From the NCBI GenBank assembly GCA_018223375.1, contig JAGTTS010000005.1, forward strand, positions 127,001 to 191,000: a stretch of DNA of 64,000 nucleotides, in the 5' to 3' direction. The translations under genes were made by a program, and so were the position numbers. The notes beneath the pieces are model-generated. The model saw only the letters and a list, made by a program, of their open reading frames with translations, was not told the origin of the DNA and searched no databases. Each line of letters starts with the position of its first letter. Position 1 is the stretch's first letter. Source of the DNA: Clostridiaceae bacterium Marseille-Q3526 (lineage in GTDB: Bacteria > Bacillota > Clostridia > Lachnospirales > Lachnospiraceae). Shown one piece after another: positions 8,398-17,154 of the stretch.

Positions 8398-9108
8398 ATG
8401 ACACATTTAGAAATGGCAAACAGCACGGGAATGGCGGTACTCTGCGCCATTACCATTTTAATCGTACTGCTTCAGCCTGCTTTATTTATGTATGTGGCAT
8501 TTAAAAGGGGAAAGGCTCTCAACATGAGCCAGGAGGAGATGAAGAAGGCTGCCAGGAGCAGCGCGGTATTTTCAATTATTCCATCTCTTCCTATTATTGT
8601 CAGCTATCTGCTTTTAGTTCCGGCGCTGGGACGGTATTTTCCATGGCTGCGCCTGAGCGTAGTCGGCTCTGCCGCCTATGAGACAATGGTAGCGAATATG
8701 GCTGCGGAGGCCTTCGGACTGGAGTCCATCACTGCGGCCAATATTCCGTTGGACGTATTTGTGAGTATTTTATTTGTCGTAACAGTCGGAATTTTAGGAG
8801 GAAACATTTTTAACGTATTTTTCCTGAAAATATATGATAAAAAGGTAGAAGCATTAAAAAGCACCCACGCCGTCCTGGTTCCTGTTATTACAGGAGCAAT
8901 GTTCTTAGGTCTTTACGGAACTCTGGCAGCACCGCATTTGACGAATTTTTCCAATATCCCGGCCCTGTCTGCAATCCTGGCGGCTGGAATCGCTGCCCTG
9001 ATTCTGAACAAATGCGCAAAAAACCACAAGAAACTGAGAGAGTTCTCATTTCCAATCAGCATGATTATAGGAATGCTGGCATCCTGTATTGTAAACGCGG
9101 CGCTTTAG
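8398..9108 (+). CDS. DUF5058 family membrane protein
   Basis: 236 residues, about six membrane helices, matching the DUF5058 family (opening helix, then KRGKALNMSQEEMKKAARSSAVFSIIPSLPI and PWLRLSVVGSAAYE). The function is unknown. It lies 80 nt after the M20 hydrolase and 12 nt before a second membrane protein of similar size. The pair probably forms one two-subunit transporter or channel for the hydrolase substrate; that is inferred from synteny only. Confidence 0.75.
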   Translation: MTHLEMANSTGMAVLCAITILIVLLQPALFMYVAFKRGKALNMSQEEMKKAARSSAVFSIIPSLPIIVSYLLLVPALGRYFPWLRLSVVGSAAYETMVANMAAEAFGLESITAANIPLDVFVSILFVVTVGILGGNIFNVFFLKIYDKKVEALKSTHAVLVPVITGAMFLGLYGTLAAPHLTNFSNIPALSAILAAGIAALILNKCAKNHKKLREFSFPISMIIGMLASCIVNAAL

Positions 9109-9120
9109 GAGGAGAAGAAC

Positions 9121-9789
9121 ATGAAAGAAAGAAGCTTTTACGACAATATACATACGCTTGGAAGAGTGACGGTGGTGCTGGCCCTCCTGTGCTTCATGGC
9201 AGTACCCTTTGGACTTTCCATTATTAACGGAGTGCCCCTTGATCTGGCAAACGCCATCAAGAGCGGAATGCCTGTTCTGATTACCTTTGGAATCGCCGGA
9301 ATCTGTGAAAACCTGTCCTTTATGCCGATTATCGGAAGCGGCGCCCTCTATATGGCCTGTGTGACGGGAAATGTGAGCAATATGAAGGTTCCGGCAGCAG
9401 CCAACGCCATGGATCTGGCAGGCTGCACTCCGGGAAGCCAGGAAGGAGACGTAATCTCCATCATCGCTGTAGCGGCCTCCACCTTTGTAACGACCATCAT
9501 CGTGCTTCTGGGAATGCTGTTTTTAGCGCCGCTATTTGAGCCGGTTTACAATAATCCGTTTCTTCAGCCGGCCTTCCAAAACATGATTCCCGCCCTGTTC
9601 GGAGCGCTTTTGTTTCCGCAGATCGCGAAAGCGCCGAAGCAGGCGATTGTGCCGATCCTGATTCCGGTAGCGTTGATTCTCCTGGTGGGAAGACAGTTTT
9701 TCTCTGATAATCAGAGCTACATCATGGTGGGAATAATTGTTTTATCAGCGCTCTATTCCTACGGGCTTTTTAAGAAGAAGCTGATTTAG
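9121..9789 (+). CDS. Membrane protein, probable partner of the DUF5058 protein
   Basis: 222 residues with about six to seven hydrophobic segments. I do not recognise a named family. Notable is a conserved-looking polar stretch between helices: PIIGSGALYMACVTGNVSNMKVPAAANAM then a GCTPGSQEGDVIS motif, which looks like a pore or substrate site. AGGAGG precedes the ATG. It ends 28 nt before a terminator, closing the operon that begins at 6881. Confidence 0.7.
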   Translation: MKERSFYDNIHTLGRVTVVLALLCFMAVPFGLSIINGVPLDLANAIKSGMPVLITFGIAGICENLSFMPIIGSGALYMACVTGNVSNMKVPAAANAMDLAGCTPGSQEGDVISIIAVAASTFVTTIIVLLGMLFLAPLFEPVYNNPFLQPAFQNMIPALFGALLFPQIAKAPKQAIVPILIPVALILLVGRQFFSDNQSYIMVGIIVLSALYSYGLFKKKLI

Positions 9790-9817
9790 AACAGCCGATC
9801 CTGGGCGAAACAGAAGG

Positions 9818-9854
9818 AAAAGGGGAAGAGACAATGGTTCTTCTTCCTCTTTTT
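9818..9854 (+). terminator. Terminator of the M20/DUF5058 operon
   Basis: Stem 9818-9829 with 9842-9853 (11 of 12 pairs) around a 12-nt loop, the right arm ending in TTTTT. Confidence 0.75.
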
Positions 9855-9976
9855 GGTGATAAAGTCACAGACAGTTTCCCACTTCTTCTGTATAATAAAA
9901 TCAATCTTAAGAAAAGCTAATTCATAAGTCCTGGAAAACATGAAACGAGAGTGTGGCAAGGCAGAAAGGAATAAAT

Positions 9977-10291
9977 ATGGAGAAGATTTTAACAGCAGAA
10001 AACTTTGAGACAGAGCTGGCGGGAGCAGGAGGAGCTATGCTGGTTGATTTCTGGGCGCCCTGGTGCGCGCCGTGCAGAATGCAGCTTCCGATTGTGAAGC
10101 AGATGGCGGAGGACGGCTGCCGGGTGGGAACGGTGAACGTCAGCGAGCAGATGGATCTGGCAGGACGCCTGGGCGTTATGAATATTCCGACGCTGGTTGT
10201 ATTTAAGGATGGAAAGGAATATCAGAGATTTGTAGGGCTTCAGTCCCGGGAGACTCTGGAAAGTGCAGTAAAACAGGCGGATGAAGCCTGA
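9977..10291 (+). CDS. Thioredoxin
   Basis: 104 residues, thioredoxin fold with the redox motif WAPWCAPCRMQ: CAPC replaces the common CGPC, which usually shifts redox potential modestly. The cis-Pro segment reads NIPTLVVFKDG, as in true thioredoxins. The start is the ATG at 9977 after AAAGGA; an in-frame upstream ATG at 9953 lacks a binding site. Monocistronic, with a TATAAT at 9891-9896 and a hairpin after the stop. It would reduce protein disulfides using a thioredoxin reductase not found in this window. Confidence 0.9.
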   Translation: MEKILTAENFETELAGAGGAMLVDFWAPWCAPCRMQLPIVKQMAEDGCRVGTVNVSEQMDLAGRLGVMNIPTLVVFKDGKEYQRFVGLQSRETLESAVKQADEA

Positions 10292-10333
10292 GATAAAACA
10301 GAAAATTGTTTCAATCAGACTGTAATACAAAGA

Positions 10334-10383
10334 TTCAGCAGGAGACAAGAGCCGGGAGGTTAAGGCTCTTATTTCCTGCTGAA
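10334..10383. terminator. Hairpin after the thioredoxin gene
   Basis: A long stem with arms TTCAGCAGGA and TCCTGCTGAA enclosing a second stem AGAGCC/GGCTCT. No clear T-run follows, so it may act as a barrier between the convergent thioredoxin and ygjV-like genes. Confidence 0.5.
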
Positions 10384-10420
10384 CTGCTGTTTGAATTAAA
10401 TATGAACGGATTATGAGGGG

Positions 10421-10948
10421 CTATTCCTCTACCCGGTCCAGGGATTTCCAGCCGAACCGGAAAATGGAGATAATCATAGAAAGCTCTGTGACGACCTCGT
10501 CCAGGATACCGGCCAGGGAGCCGGACATGGCGTTGTAGACAATCCAGAGAGGCGAGTTGATAAACATGCCGGCCAGCCGGATTTTCCGGGGATTATGGGA
10601 ATATCCTGCAATTGTCGAGGCAATATTGGCCGCGACAGGGAGGATGGAGATCCAGCCGGACCAGGTGAGAACCAGGGTTATAATCTGAAGAAAGCAGATG
10701 ACGGCGCACATGCCCCAGCTTTTGGCAGATTTCCATTTCCCGCCCAGGCAGAAGGAGCGGAAGGTATTAATAATATAGCTGATTCCGCCTGTCATCGCCC
10801 CCAGGAGAATCAGATGGATCGTATAGATGAAGTAGGATAAAAACTGGATTCGAAACAGATTCCGGTTGCTCTTGCACTGGTAGGAAAAAAAGAACAGCAG
10901 AGTTCCGGCAAATCCGATACACTGTATTACAAAATATTTCGCAGTCAT
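10421..10948 (-). CDS. YgjV-family inner membrane protein
   Basis: 175 residues, five to six membrane helices, matching the YgjV (Imp-YgjV) family: opening QCIGFAGTLLFFFSYQCKSNRNLFRIQ, middle LLGAMTGGISYIINTFRSF and the closing GSLAGILDEVVTELSMIISIFRF. Function unknown. The ATG at 10948 follows AAAGGAA. Single gene, convergent with thioredoxin. Confidence 0.8.
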   Translation of the reverse strand: MTAKYFVIQCIGFAGTLLFFFSYQCKSNRNLFRIQFLSYFIYTIHLILLGAMTGGISYIINTFRSFCLGGKWKSAKSWGMCAVICFLQIITLVLTWSGWISILPVAANIASTIAGYSHNPRKIRLAGMFINSPLWIVYNAMSGSLAGILDEVVTELSMIISIFRFGWKSLDRVEE

Positions 10949-11179
10949 ACAGCCGGTTCCTTTCTTTGTAATTTGAGGAAAAATCCTGCTTCTGGAAAAT
11001 TCCGGAGAAGGAGGCAGATCCTGAATTCAGTATACCAGTTATGGCCCCGGCATACAAGCCCGCAGACCGGTTTCGCAGGAAATAAGGGTGGAAATGAACG
11101 GCGCAATGTGCTAAACTGTCTATATTATAAAGAACTGTTGACGGACAAAAGAAAACAGGAAGTATATAGGAGAGGGATT

Positions 11180-12118
11180 ATGAAACAGACATCACTGGTA
11201 ATTATGGCGGCTGGAATCGGAAGCCGTTTCGGCGGCGGCATTAAGCAGCTGGAACCGGTTGGACCAGGCGGCGAGATTATTATGGATTACTCGATCCACG
11301 ACGCTTTGGAAGCCGGCTTCAACGACATTATCTTTATTATCAGAAAGGATCTGGAAAAGGATTTTAAGGAGATTATCGGAAAACGGATCGAAAAGATTGC
11401 TCCAGTGTCCTATGCCTTTCAGGAGCTTTCCGACCTGCCGGAGGGGTATTCTGTTCCAGAGGGAAGAAAGAAGCCCTGGGGAACCGGCCAGGCCGTTTTA
11501 AGCGCCAAAGGTTTGATCAAACATCCGTTTCTGGTGATCAATGCAGACGATTATTATGGAAAAGAAGCATTCCGGACGATTCATGATTATCTGGTAGACG
11601 TTATGGATACAGAACGGGAAGGGGAGCCCTACGACATCTGCATGGCGGGATTTATCCTGGCCAATACGCTGAGCGAAAACGGGGGCGTCACCCGCGGCGT
11701 CTGCCAGGTAGGCCAGGATGGAATTTTAAAGAGCGTGACAGAGACGTATCAGATTGAGAAAAAGGGCGAAGAACTGTCCGCCTTTGACAAGGAGGGAAAT
11801 CCTGTGTCCGTGTCAGGAGAACAGCACGTTTCCATGAATATGTGGGGCCTGACTCCGTCCTTTGTGAAGGCCCTTGAGGCCGGTTTTCCGGAGTTTTTAA
11901 AGGGGCCCGGGGCGCAGGATTTGAAGGCAGAATACCTGCTTCCCACCATCATTGACCAGATGATCCGCCGGGGACAGGCGAAGGTGGCGGTTCTGGAGAC
12001 GAAGGATAAATGGTTCGGCGTTACCTATAAGGAGGACAAGGAGGCGGTAAGCCAGGCAATCCGCGAGCTTTGCCGCCAGGGCGTCTATGAAGACTGCCTC
12101 TTTCAGGCTGGCAGATAG
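11180..12118 (+). CDS. Sugar-phosphate nucleotidyltransferase family protein
   Basis: 312 residues. The N-terminal nucleotide-binding signature is MAAGIGSRFGGGIKQLEPVG, followed by a metal-binding region NADDYYG, as in NTP-transferase enzymes that join a sugar 1-phosphate to an NTP. It is a divergent relative of glucose-1-phosphate uridylyltransferases rather than GalU itself, so the substrate is open. The start is the ATG at 11180 preceded by AGGAGAGGG; a reading extended to 10973 would run through the intergenic region. It is followed 60 nt later by a Pro-rich hypothetical gene. Confidence 0.8.
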   Translation: MKQTSLVIMAAGIGSRFGGGIKQLEPVGPGGEIIMDYSIHDALEAGFNDIIFIIRKDLEKDFKEIIGKRIEKIAPVSYAFQELSDLPEGYSVPEGRKKPWGTGQAVLSAKGLIKHPFLVINADDYYGKEAFRTIHDYLVDVMDTEREGEPYDICMAGFILANTLSENGGVTRGVCQVGQDGILKSVTETYQIEKKGEELSAFDKEGNPVSVSGEQHVSMNMWGLTPSFVKALEAGFPEFLKGPGAQDLKAEYLLPTIIDQMIRRGQAKVAVLETKDKWFGVTYKEDKEAVSQAIRELCRQGVYEDCLFQAGR

Positions 12119-12178
12119 GAAACAGCAGGCAGGATCCTGCATATGATATGGTATAACCTTAAAAAGGAGCCATATTGT

Positions 12179-12835
12179 ATGCAGGATTTTTTAGATACCG
12201 ATTCGCCGTCTGCCGGTCCGCCGAAGACAGGCCTTTCGGAGACAATCAGGGACTTTGAGTATTTTTCCATGCTTTGCCCCGGAAAACTCCGGGGAATTCA
12301 GGCGGAGGTAAAGGCGGTCTGCGACCGGCTGGATTATCAGGGAAGCCCTATTTACGACGAATATCCGGATCGCGTGGCTATGGAACAGCTGAGCCGCGGG
12401 ATTGCCCGCCGGGTATCAGAGCAGTTATCAGAAGAAGAGAATACAGCGCTTTATACGGCAGAGGTCCGCTCATACAGCGGAACCGTTATTACAGGCAATC
12501 CGGCGCCGAGGGTACGCGCCATGGAAACGGCCGTTCCGGGGGAAGCTATGGAAACGGGGGAGGAAGGGGATACGGAATCCTTACATATGGAAGATGTAAA
12601 TGGCAGAGGAGGGCCGAAAGGCCCAGGGCCAGCCAGGCGGCCGTGGGGGCCGCCGCCACCGCCGAACCATCCATGGGGGCCACCGCCGCCACCGCCGAAC
12701 CATCCATGGGGCCCTCCGCTGCCGCCACCGAATCATCCAGGCGGGCACGGGAATCCGGATTGGGGAGACATCGCGGCGCTTCTCCTGTTTTCAGAGATTC
12801 AGCGCAGAAGATGCCAAAGCAGAGGATGCCGTTAA
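12179..12835 (+). CDS. Hypothetical protein with proline-rich tandem repeats
   Basis: 218 residues; no named family recognised. The first 110 residues are an ordinary acidic, probably helical domain (DFEYFSMLCPGKLRGIQAEVKAVCDRLDY). Residues about 155-200 form imperfect repeats of an NHPWGPPPPPP unit, and the tail is Arg/Cys-rich (RRRCQSRGCR). The start ATG at 12179 follows AAGGAG. No signal peptide or membrane helix is seen. Proteins of this shape in sporulating Firmicutes are sometimes spore-associated, but nothing here proves it. The high G+C repeat DNA makes several long shadow frames. Confidence 0.65.
   Translation: MQDFLDTDSPSAGPPKTGLSETIRDFEYFSMLCPGKLRGIQAEVKAVCDRLDYQGSPIYDEYPDRVAMEQLSRGIARRVSEQLSEEENTALYTAEVRSYSGTVITGNPAPRVRAMETAVPGEAMETGEEGDTESLHMEDVNGRGGPKGPGPARRPWGPPPPPNHPWGPPPPPPNHPWGPPLPPPNHPGGHGNPDWGDIAALLLFSEIQRRRCQSRGCR
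12637..12756 (+). repeat. In-frame tandem repeat encoding Pro-rich units
   Basis: Three to four imperfect copies of a ~33-bp unit containing CCGAACCATCCATGGGG and runs of CCGCCA. They encode NHPWGPP units of the preceding gene. Copy number is likely variable by slippage. Confidence 0.8.
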
Positions 12836-12847
12836 ATCGATTCGTTC

Positions 12848-12877
12848 TTGTTAGAATTTACGAGGATATGGTATAAT
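12848..12877 (+). promoter_or_regulatory. Promoter of the 12922 gene
   Basis: TTGTTA (12848-12853) and TATAAT (12872-12877), spacer 18 nt; the start codon is 45 nt downstream. Confidence 0.7.
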
Positions 12878-12921
12878 TATAGACGCTAACCAGATGATTT
12901 TAGTATTTGAGGAACAACAGC

Positions 12922-15444
12922 ATGAAAAAAATCAGTAAGAAAGTATGGATGATTATGATGGCTGTCATAGCGGCTGCGGCTTTGTCTGCGGCCGCTGTAA
13001 CGGCTTTTAAGGATAAAAAACAGGAGAACGCGGCCTACACGCCGATTGAAGACGGAAACATCCCGGTTGCCTATATGGAAATGGGAGGAAGACAGATGAA
13101 CCGCCTCCACGGCTTTCTGGGGGATCGGAGGGAGTGGGCGGACCGCGGAAATCTTACAGTGCTTCCAAAGGATCGGAAGCTGACGGTAGATTTTTACAAC
13201 CTGGACAGCCGCATTACGGGAATCCAGTACGAAATCCGCAGCATGGAGGATGAAAGCCTGATTGAGCGGACGGTAGTCAAGGACTGGCATCAGGACGAGG
13301 GAGCGGCGGAGGCGGTAACGATTCTGCCGATTCAGAACCTGATCGACAAGGAGGAGGAGTATATTCTGACCCTTGCCATTGCCACAGAAAATCAGCCGGA
13401 GATCTACTACTATACCAGGATTGTCTGGACGGACGACGCCTATTTGGAACCGATGATTCAGATGGCGGAAACATTTTCAGACAATACCTTCCACTATGAA
13501 AAGGCTTCTGACCTGACTACCTATCTGGAGACAGATCCGGCGGCTGACAACAGCTCTCTGGGCCGCGTAACTCTTAAAAACAGCTTCGATCAGATGACCT
13601 GGGGAAACCTTTCGCTGGAGAAAACAGGGGATATGGAAATGGAGCTGAAGGAGCTTCAGGGCAATATGGCCACTCTCTGCCTGAGCTATGTGGCCGCCAC
13701 TGCCGGAGAGCAGGGAGAGGATTCCGGGGAAACGCAGGAGGAGCAAGACAGAGAGTATTACGATATCACGGAGAGCTTTACCATGAAATGGAGTTCTCAG
13801 AGAATCTACATGATGGATTACGAGAGAACCATGAACCAGATTTTTGACGGAGGCTCCGAACGGTATTCCGGGAAACGGATTATGCTTGGGATTTCCGACA
13901 GCCATGGCCTGCAGGAGCTGCGATCTCCAAACGGAGAGTACCAGGCTTTTGTGGTTAACAGAGAGCTTTGGATGTACAGCCGCGCAGACAGCCAGAGTAC
14001 GAGGGTATTCAGCTTCCGCCAGAGCGAGACGGATGAGATGGCGAATCTGCAGGATTACGGGATTAAGCTTCTGTCTGCAGGAGACGACGGAACGGTTGAT
14101 TTCCTTGTAAGCGGCTATATGAGCCGCGGAAGCCACGAAGGAGGAGTAGGCGTTTCTCTGTGGCGCTACGAGAAGGGAACCAATACTTTGACAGAACGTC
14201 TTTACCTGCCGGCCAATGAGAGCAGCGAGGAGCTTTTGATGGGAATGGATACTCTGAGCTGTCTGAGCAGCAGCGGAACCTTGTACCTTCTTATGGGAAA
14301 TACCGTTTATTCCGTGGATACGGCGTCCCGCCAAGCCCAGGTTCTGGCAGAGGGGATGACGGAAGAGAACTTCGCCGTAAGCCCGGGCCAGGAACGAATT
14401 GCATGGCAGGACGGAGAGGATCTGTACGACAGCCGTTCCGTCCATATTATGGATCTGGAAACGGGAAAGAGCGCCCAGATCAAAGCGCCGGAGGGAAGCA
14501 GCATCCGCCTGCTGGGATTTGTGGGAGGCGATCTGGTTTACGGTCTGGCAGAGGAAAACTCCAGCGTCAAGGTCAATGGCCGTACCGTCCAGGCGCCTAT
14601 GTATGCCCTGGAAATTGTGGGAAAGGACATGAATCTTCAGACAAGATATGAGAAAGAGGGCGTTTACATTACAGATGTGGAAATTGAAGGCAGCCGCGTT
14701 CATCTTCAGAGAATGACGAGGGTTGGGGACAGCTACATGACGGCCGGGGCGGACACCCTTGTCTGCAACGAGGAGGTAGAGGAGGATTCCATGGAAGGAA
14801 TCGGTTATCTGGCCTCTGAGGAGCAGGGACGCGTATATTTCGTGCAGACGGCAGAGTCCGTTTCCGGCGGCGTTGATTTGAACGTGCCGTCCAAGGCGGT
14901 GGCAGAGGAAAATAATACAGTCGTGCTGGGACAGCCAGAGCCTTCCGGCAGGCGTCAGTATTACGCTTACAGCGGCGGCAGGCTGAGAGGCGTATTTGAA
15001 AGCTTTCCGGACGCTGTGACGGCGGCGTACGATGGAATGGGAATTGTGACAGACGAGGATGGAAGCGTATTCTGGTCCAGAGTGGACCGGGCCGATATGA
15101 TTACCATCCGGAATCCGGAGAGCCTGGTTCCTGATTTGGAACGGTACCTGAAGGGATTTGAGGAGGGCGATGAGGAGACCTCAGACGGCGGCGCGATCAT
15201 CGACGCAGGAGGCCTTTCTCTGAATCAGATTCTTTACTTCATAAGCCGCGGCTATCCGGTGGCCGCCTACACGGGAGACGGCTCTTACGCCGTTATCTAT
15301 GGATACGACGCCTACAATATTTCCTGCCTCTGGTATCCGGGAACCGAACAGGCCTACACAGACAAGATGGGCCTGAACGATGCGGCGTCCTGGTTCGAGG
15401 CCAACGGAGGAAACGGATTTGTGGCGTTCCTGTTTGAAGATTAG
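12922..15444 (+). CDS. Large membrane-anchored exported protein, beta-propeller-like with degenerate C39-like tail
   Basis: 840 residues. A short Lys-rich start is followed by one hydrophobic helix (residues about 8-28), so the rest is extracellular, anchored or released. Residues about 90-190 look like a beta-sandwich. About 310-650 contain repeated strand patterns like a WD40/TolB propeller (DSHGLQELRSPNGEYQAFVV, SPGQERIAWQDGEDLY). The last 80 residues (LNQILYFISRGYPVAAYTGDGSYAVIYGYD) resemble the second half of a C39-like papain domain in which the expected His is Tyr and no catalytic Cys is seen. Start ATG 12922 after GAGGAAC. It precedes murA by 175 nt, hinting at an envelope role. No known family assigned. 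Confidence 0.7.
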   Translation: MKKISKKVWMIMMAVIAAAALSAAAVTAFKDKKQENAAYTPIEDGNIPVAYMEMGGRQMNRLHGFLGDRREWADRGNLTVLPKDRKLTVDFYNLDSRITGIQYEIRSMEDESLIERTVVKDWHQDEGAAEAVTILPIQNLIDKEEEYILTLAIATENQPEIYYYTRIVWTDDAYLEPMIQMAETFSDNTFHYEKASDLTTYLETDPAADNSSLGRVTLKNSFDQMTWGNLSLEKTGDMEMELKELQGNMATLCLSYVAATAGEQGEDSGETQEEQDREYYDITESFTMKWSSQRIYMMDYERTMNQIFDGGSERYSGKRIMLGISDSHGLQELRSPNGEYQAFVVNRELWMYSRADSQSTRVFSFRQSETDEMANLQDYGIKLLSAGDDGTVDFLVSGYMSRGSHEGGVGVSLWRYEKGTNTLTERLYLPANESSEELLMGMDTLSCLSSSGTLYLLMGNTVYSVDTASRQAQVLAEGMTEENFAVSPGQERIAWQDGEDLYDSRSVHIMDLETGKSAQIKAPEGSSIRLLGFVGGDLVYGLAEENSSVKVNGRTVQAPMYALEIVGKDMNLQTRYEKEGVYITDVEIEGSRVHLQRMTRVGDSYMTAGADTLVCNEEVEEDSMEGIGYLASEEQGRVYFVQTAESVSGGVDLNVPSKAVAEENNTVVLGQPEPSGRRQYYAYSGGRLRGVFESFPDAVTAAYDGMGIVTDEDGSVFWSRVDRADMITIRNPESLVPDLERYLKGFEEGDEETSDGGAIIDAGGLSLNQILYFISRGYPVAAYTGDGSYAVIYGYDAYNISCLWYPGTEQAYTDKMGLNDAASWFEANGGNGFVAFLFED

Positions 15445-15455
15445 AGGTATTCATC

Positions 15456-15619
15456 TTTACAAATTCTGCTGATATGTTATAATCAGTTCATAAAAAGTTA
15501 ATGTTCCCACAGGAACAGAGACAAAAAATCCATAAAAATGTAAGAGTTGGGACAGTCAGAGGGCATGGCGGGCGTCGTCCGCCAGAGCCCTTCTCGCCAA
15601 GCATAGATAGAGGTGCAAG
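15456..15619 (+). promoter_or_regulatory. murA promoter and structured 5' leader
   Basis: Promoter TTTACA (15456-15461) and TATAAT (15478-15483), 16 nt apart, giving a leader of about 130 nt. The leader has a small TGTTCC/GGAACA hairpin and a strong bulged stem with arms 15560-15571 and 15579-15591. No T-run follows and I recognise no riboswitch class. It could control murA translation. Confidence 0.55.
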
Positions 15620-16912
15620 ATGGAACAGTATATTATGAAAGGCGGCAATCCCCTGGTCGGTGAAGTCACCATCAGCGGAGCTAAGAATGCCGCCCTGGGA
15701 ATATTAGCTGCATCAATTATGACAGACGAAGAAGTTTTGATAGAGAATCTGCCGGACGTGCGGGATATCAACGTGCTGCTGGAGGCCATTGAGGAGATTG
15801 GGGCCAAAGTGGACCGCATTGACCGCCATACGGCCAGGATCAACGCCAAGCACATTAAGGAAGTAAGCGTGGACGACGAGTATATCCGCAAAATCCGCGC
15901 TTCCTACTATTTTATCGGCGCTCTTCTTGGAAAGTATAAGAGCGCGGAGGTTCCCCTTCCAGGCGGCTGCAACATTGGAAGCCGTCCGATCGATCAGCAT
16001 ATCAAGGGCTTTCGGGCTCTGGGAGCTGAGGTAGAGGTTAAGAGAGGAGCCGTGGTGGCCCACGCCATTGATCTGGTGGGAAGCCATATTTACCTGGATG
16101 TAGTCAGCGTAGGAGCCACGATCAACGTGATGATGGCGGCTACTCTGGCAGAGGGAGAGACGATCATTGAGAATGCTGCCAAGGAGCCCCATGTAGTAGA
16201 CGTGGCCAACTTCCTGAACAGCATGGGAGCCAATGTCAAGGGCGCGGGAACCGATATTATCCGCATTAAGGGAGTCCGAAAGCTCCACGGAACCGAGTAT
16301 TCTATTATCCCGGATCAGATTGAGGCGGGAACCTTTATGTGCGCCGCCGCCATTACCAGAGGCGATATTATGGTGCAGAATGTGATCCCCAAGCATCTGG
16401 AAGCCATTACCGCGAAGCTGATTGAGATGGGCTGCGAGGTGACGGAGTTTGACGAGGCGGTCCGCGTGGTGGGTAAACCGCGTCAGAAGCATATGGACAT
16501 TAAGACGCTCCCATATCCGGGATTTCCGACAGACATGCAGCCGCAGATTACGGTGACTCTGGCTCTGGCTGAGGGAACCAGCGTGGTGACGGAGAGCATT
16601 TTTGAGAACCGCTTTAAATACGTAGACGAGCTGTCACGCATGGGCTGCAGCATTAAGGTGGAAGGAAACGTAGCGATTATTGATGGCGTGAAGGGCTTCA
16701 CGGGGGCTACAGTCAACGCCCCGGATCTGAGAGCAGGCGCAGCCCTTGTAATCGCAGGCCTGGCCGCCGAGGGCTATACAGTCGTTGACGAGATTGGATA
16801 CATACAGAGAGGCTATGAGAACTTCGAGGAGAAGTTAAGAGGCCTGGGCGCTGTGATTGAGAAGGTGGATTCCGAGAAGGAAGCTCAGAAGTTCAGACTG
16901 AAGGTGGGCTGA
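15620..16912 (+). CDS. murA: UDP-N-acetylglucosamine 1-carboxyvinyltransferase MurA
   Basis: 430 residues, the first committed enzyme of peptidoglycan synthesis: it transfers enolpyruvate from PEP to UDP-GlcNAc in the cytoplasm. Signature blocks are visible: SGAKNAALGILAASIM at the N terminus with the catalytic Lys, and LPGGCNIGSRPIDQHIKG holding the Cys that fosfomycin alkylates, so the enzyme should be fosfomycin-sensitive in principle. The late blocks YPGFPTDMQPQ and DLRAGAALVIAGLAA are also intact. The ATG follows AGAGGTG. Single gene with its own long leader; the promoter for the metK transcript starts 9 nt after its stop. Confidence 0.96.
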   Translation: MEQYIMKGGNPLVGEVTISGAKNAALGILAASIMTDEEVLIENLPDVRDINVLLEAIEEIGAKVDRIDRHTARINAKHIKEVSVDDEYIRKIRASYYFIGALLGKYKSAEVPLPGGCNIGSRPIDQHIKGFRALGAEVEVKRGAVVAHAIDLVGSHIYLDVVSVGATINVMMAATLAEGETIIENAAKEPHVVDVANFLNSMGANVKGAGTDIIRIKGVRKLHGTEYSIIPDQIEAGTFMCAAAITRGDIMVQNVIPKHLEAITAKLIEMGCEVTEFDEAVRVVGKPRQKHMDIKTLPYPGFPTDMQPQITVTLALAEGTSVVTESIFENRFKYVDELSRMGCSIKVEGNVAIIDGVKGFTGATVNAPDLRAGAALVIAGLAAEGYTVVDEIGYIQRGYENFEEKLRGLGAVIEKVDSEKEAQKFRLKVG

Positions 16913-16920
16913 TATTTCTC

Positions 16921-16949
16921 TTGACAGGAGAGGGAGAATAGGATATCAT
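16921..16949 (+). promoter_or_regulatory. Promoter of the SAM riboswitch / metK transcript
   Basis: TTGACA (16921-16926) and TATCAT (16944-16949), spacer 17 nt, immediately after murA. Confidence 0.75.
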
Positions 16950-17018
16950 ATCAATCGCAAGCAAAGAATGCAGAACTGTTTAGATACCAGATACAAGTAA
17001 ATAATGTGCGTAATATCC

Positions 17019-17132
17019 CTTATTCAGAGTGATGGAGATACAAAGGATCTGAGAAGTCACGGCAACCCCAGAAGAATGGAAGGTGCCAGCCTGAGCGAGG
17101 AACCGCAGACGCGCGGCAAATCGAGCAATAAG
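17019..17132 (+). ncRNA. SAM-I (S-box) riboswitch
   Basis: P1 pairs CTTATT (17019-17024) with AATAAG (17127-17132). Inside are the S-box blocks AGAGTGATGGAG, GTCACGGCAACC, GGAAGGTGCCAGCCTGAGCGA and a final CGAGCAATAAG. The canonical kink-turn and SAM-binding core are recognisable, though some bases differ from the textbook consensus. A terminator follows, so high SAM should shut off metK. Confidence 0.92.
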
Positions 17133-17154
17133 AGGAATTGATAGAAAAGAAATC

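Noticed and set aside
9855..9872. GTGATAAAGTCAC, resembling part of the conserved hairpin loop
   Set aside because: The flanks are not complementary and only about nine bases match, so it is not counted as a copy of the repeat family.
10973..11179. N-terminal extension of the nucleotidyltransferase frame
   Set aside because: The extension has no family similarity, while the ATG at 11180 has AGGAGAGGG and begins the conserved domain.
13477..14703. 408-codon minus-strand frame opposite the large exported protein
   Set aside because: Shadow of the plus-strand gene; no start signal, and the composition reflects the complementary codon bias.
17019..17132. Reading the metK leader as a SAM-IV or SAM-II element
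   Set aside because: The P1 CTTATT/AATAAG, CGGCAACC and GGTGCCA blocks and the kink-turn layout fit SAM-I best.
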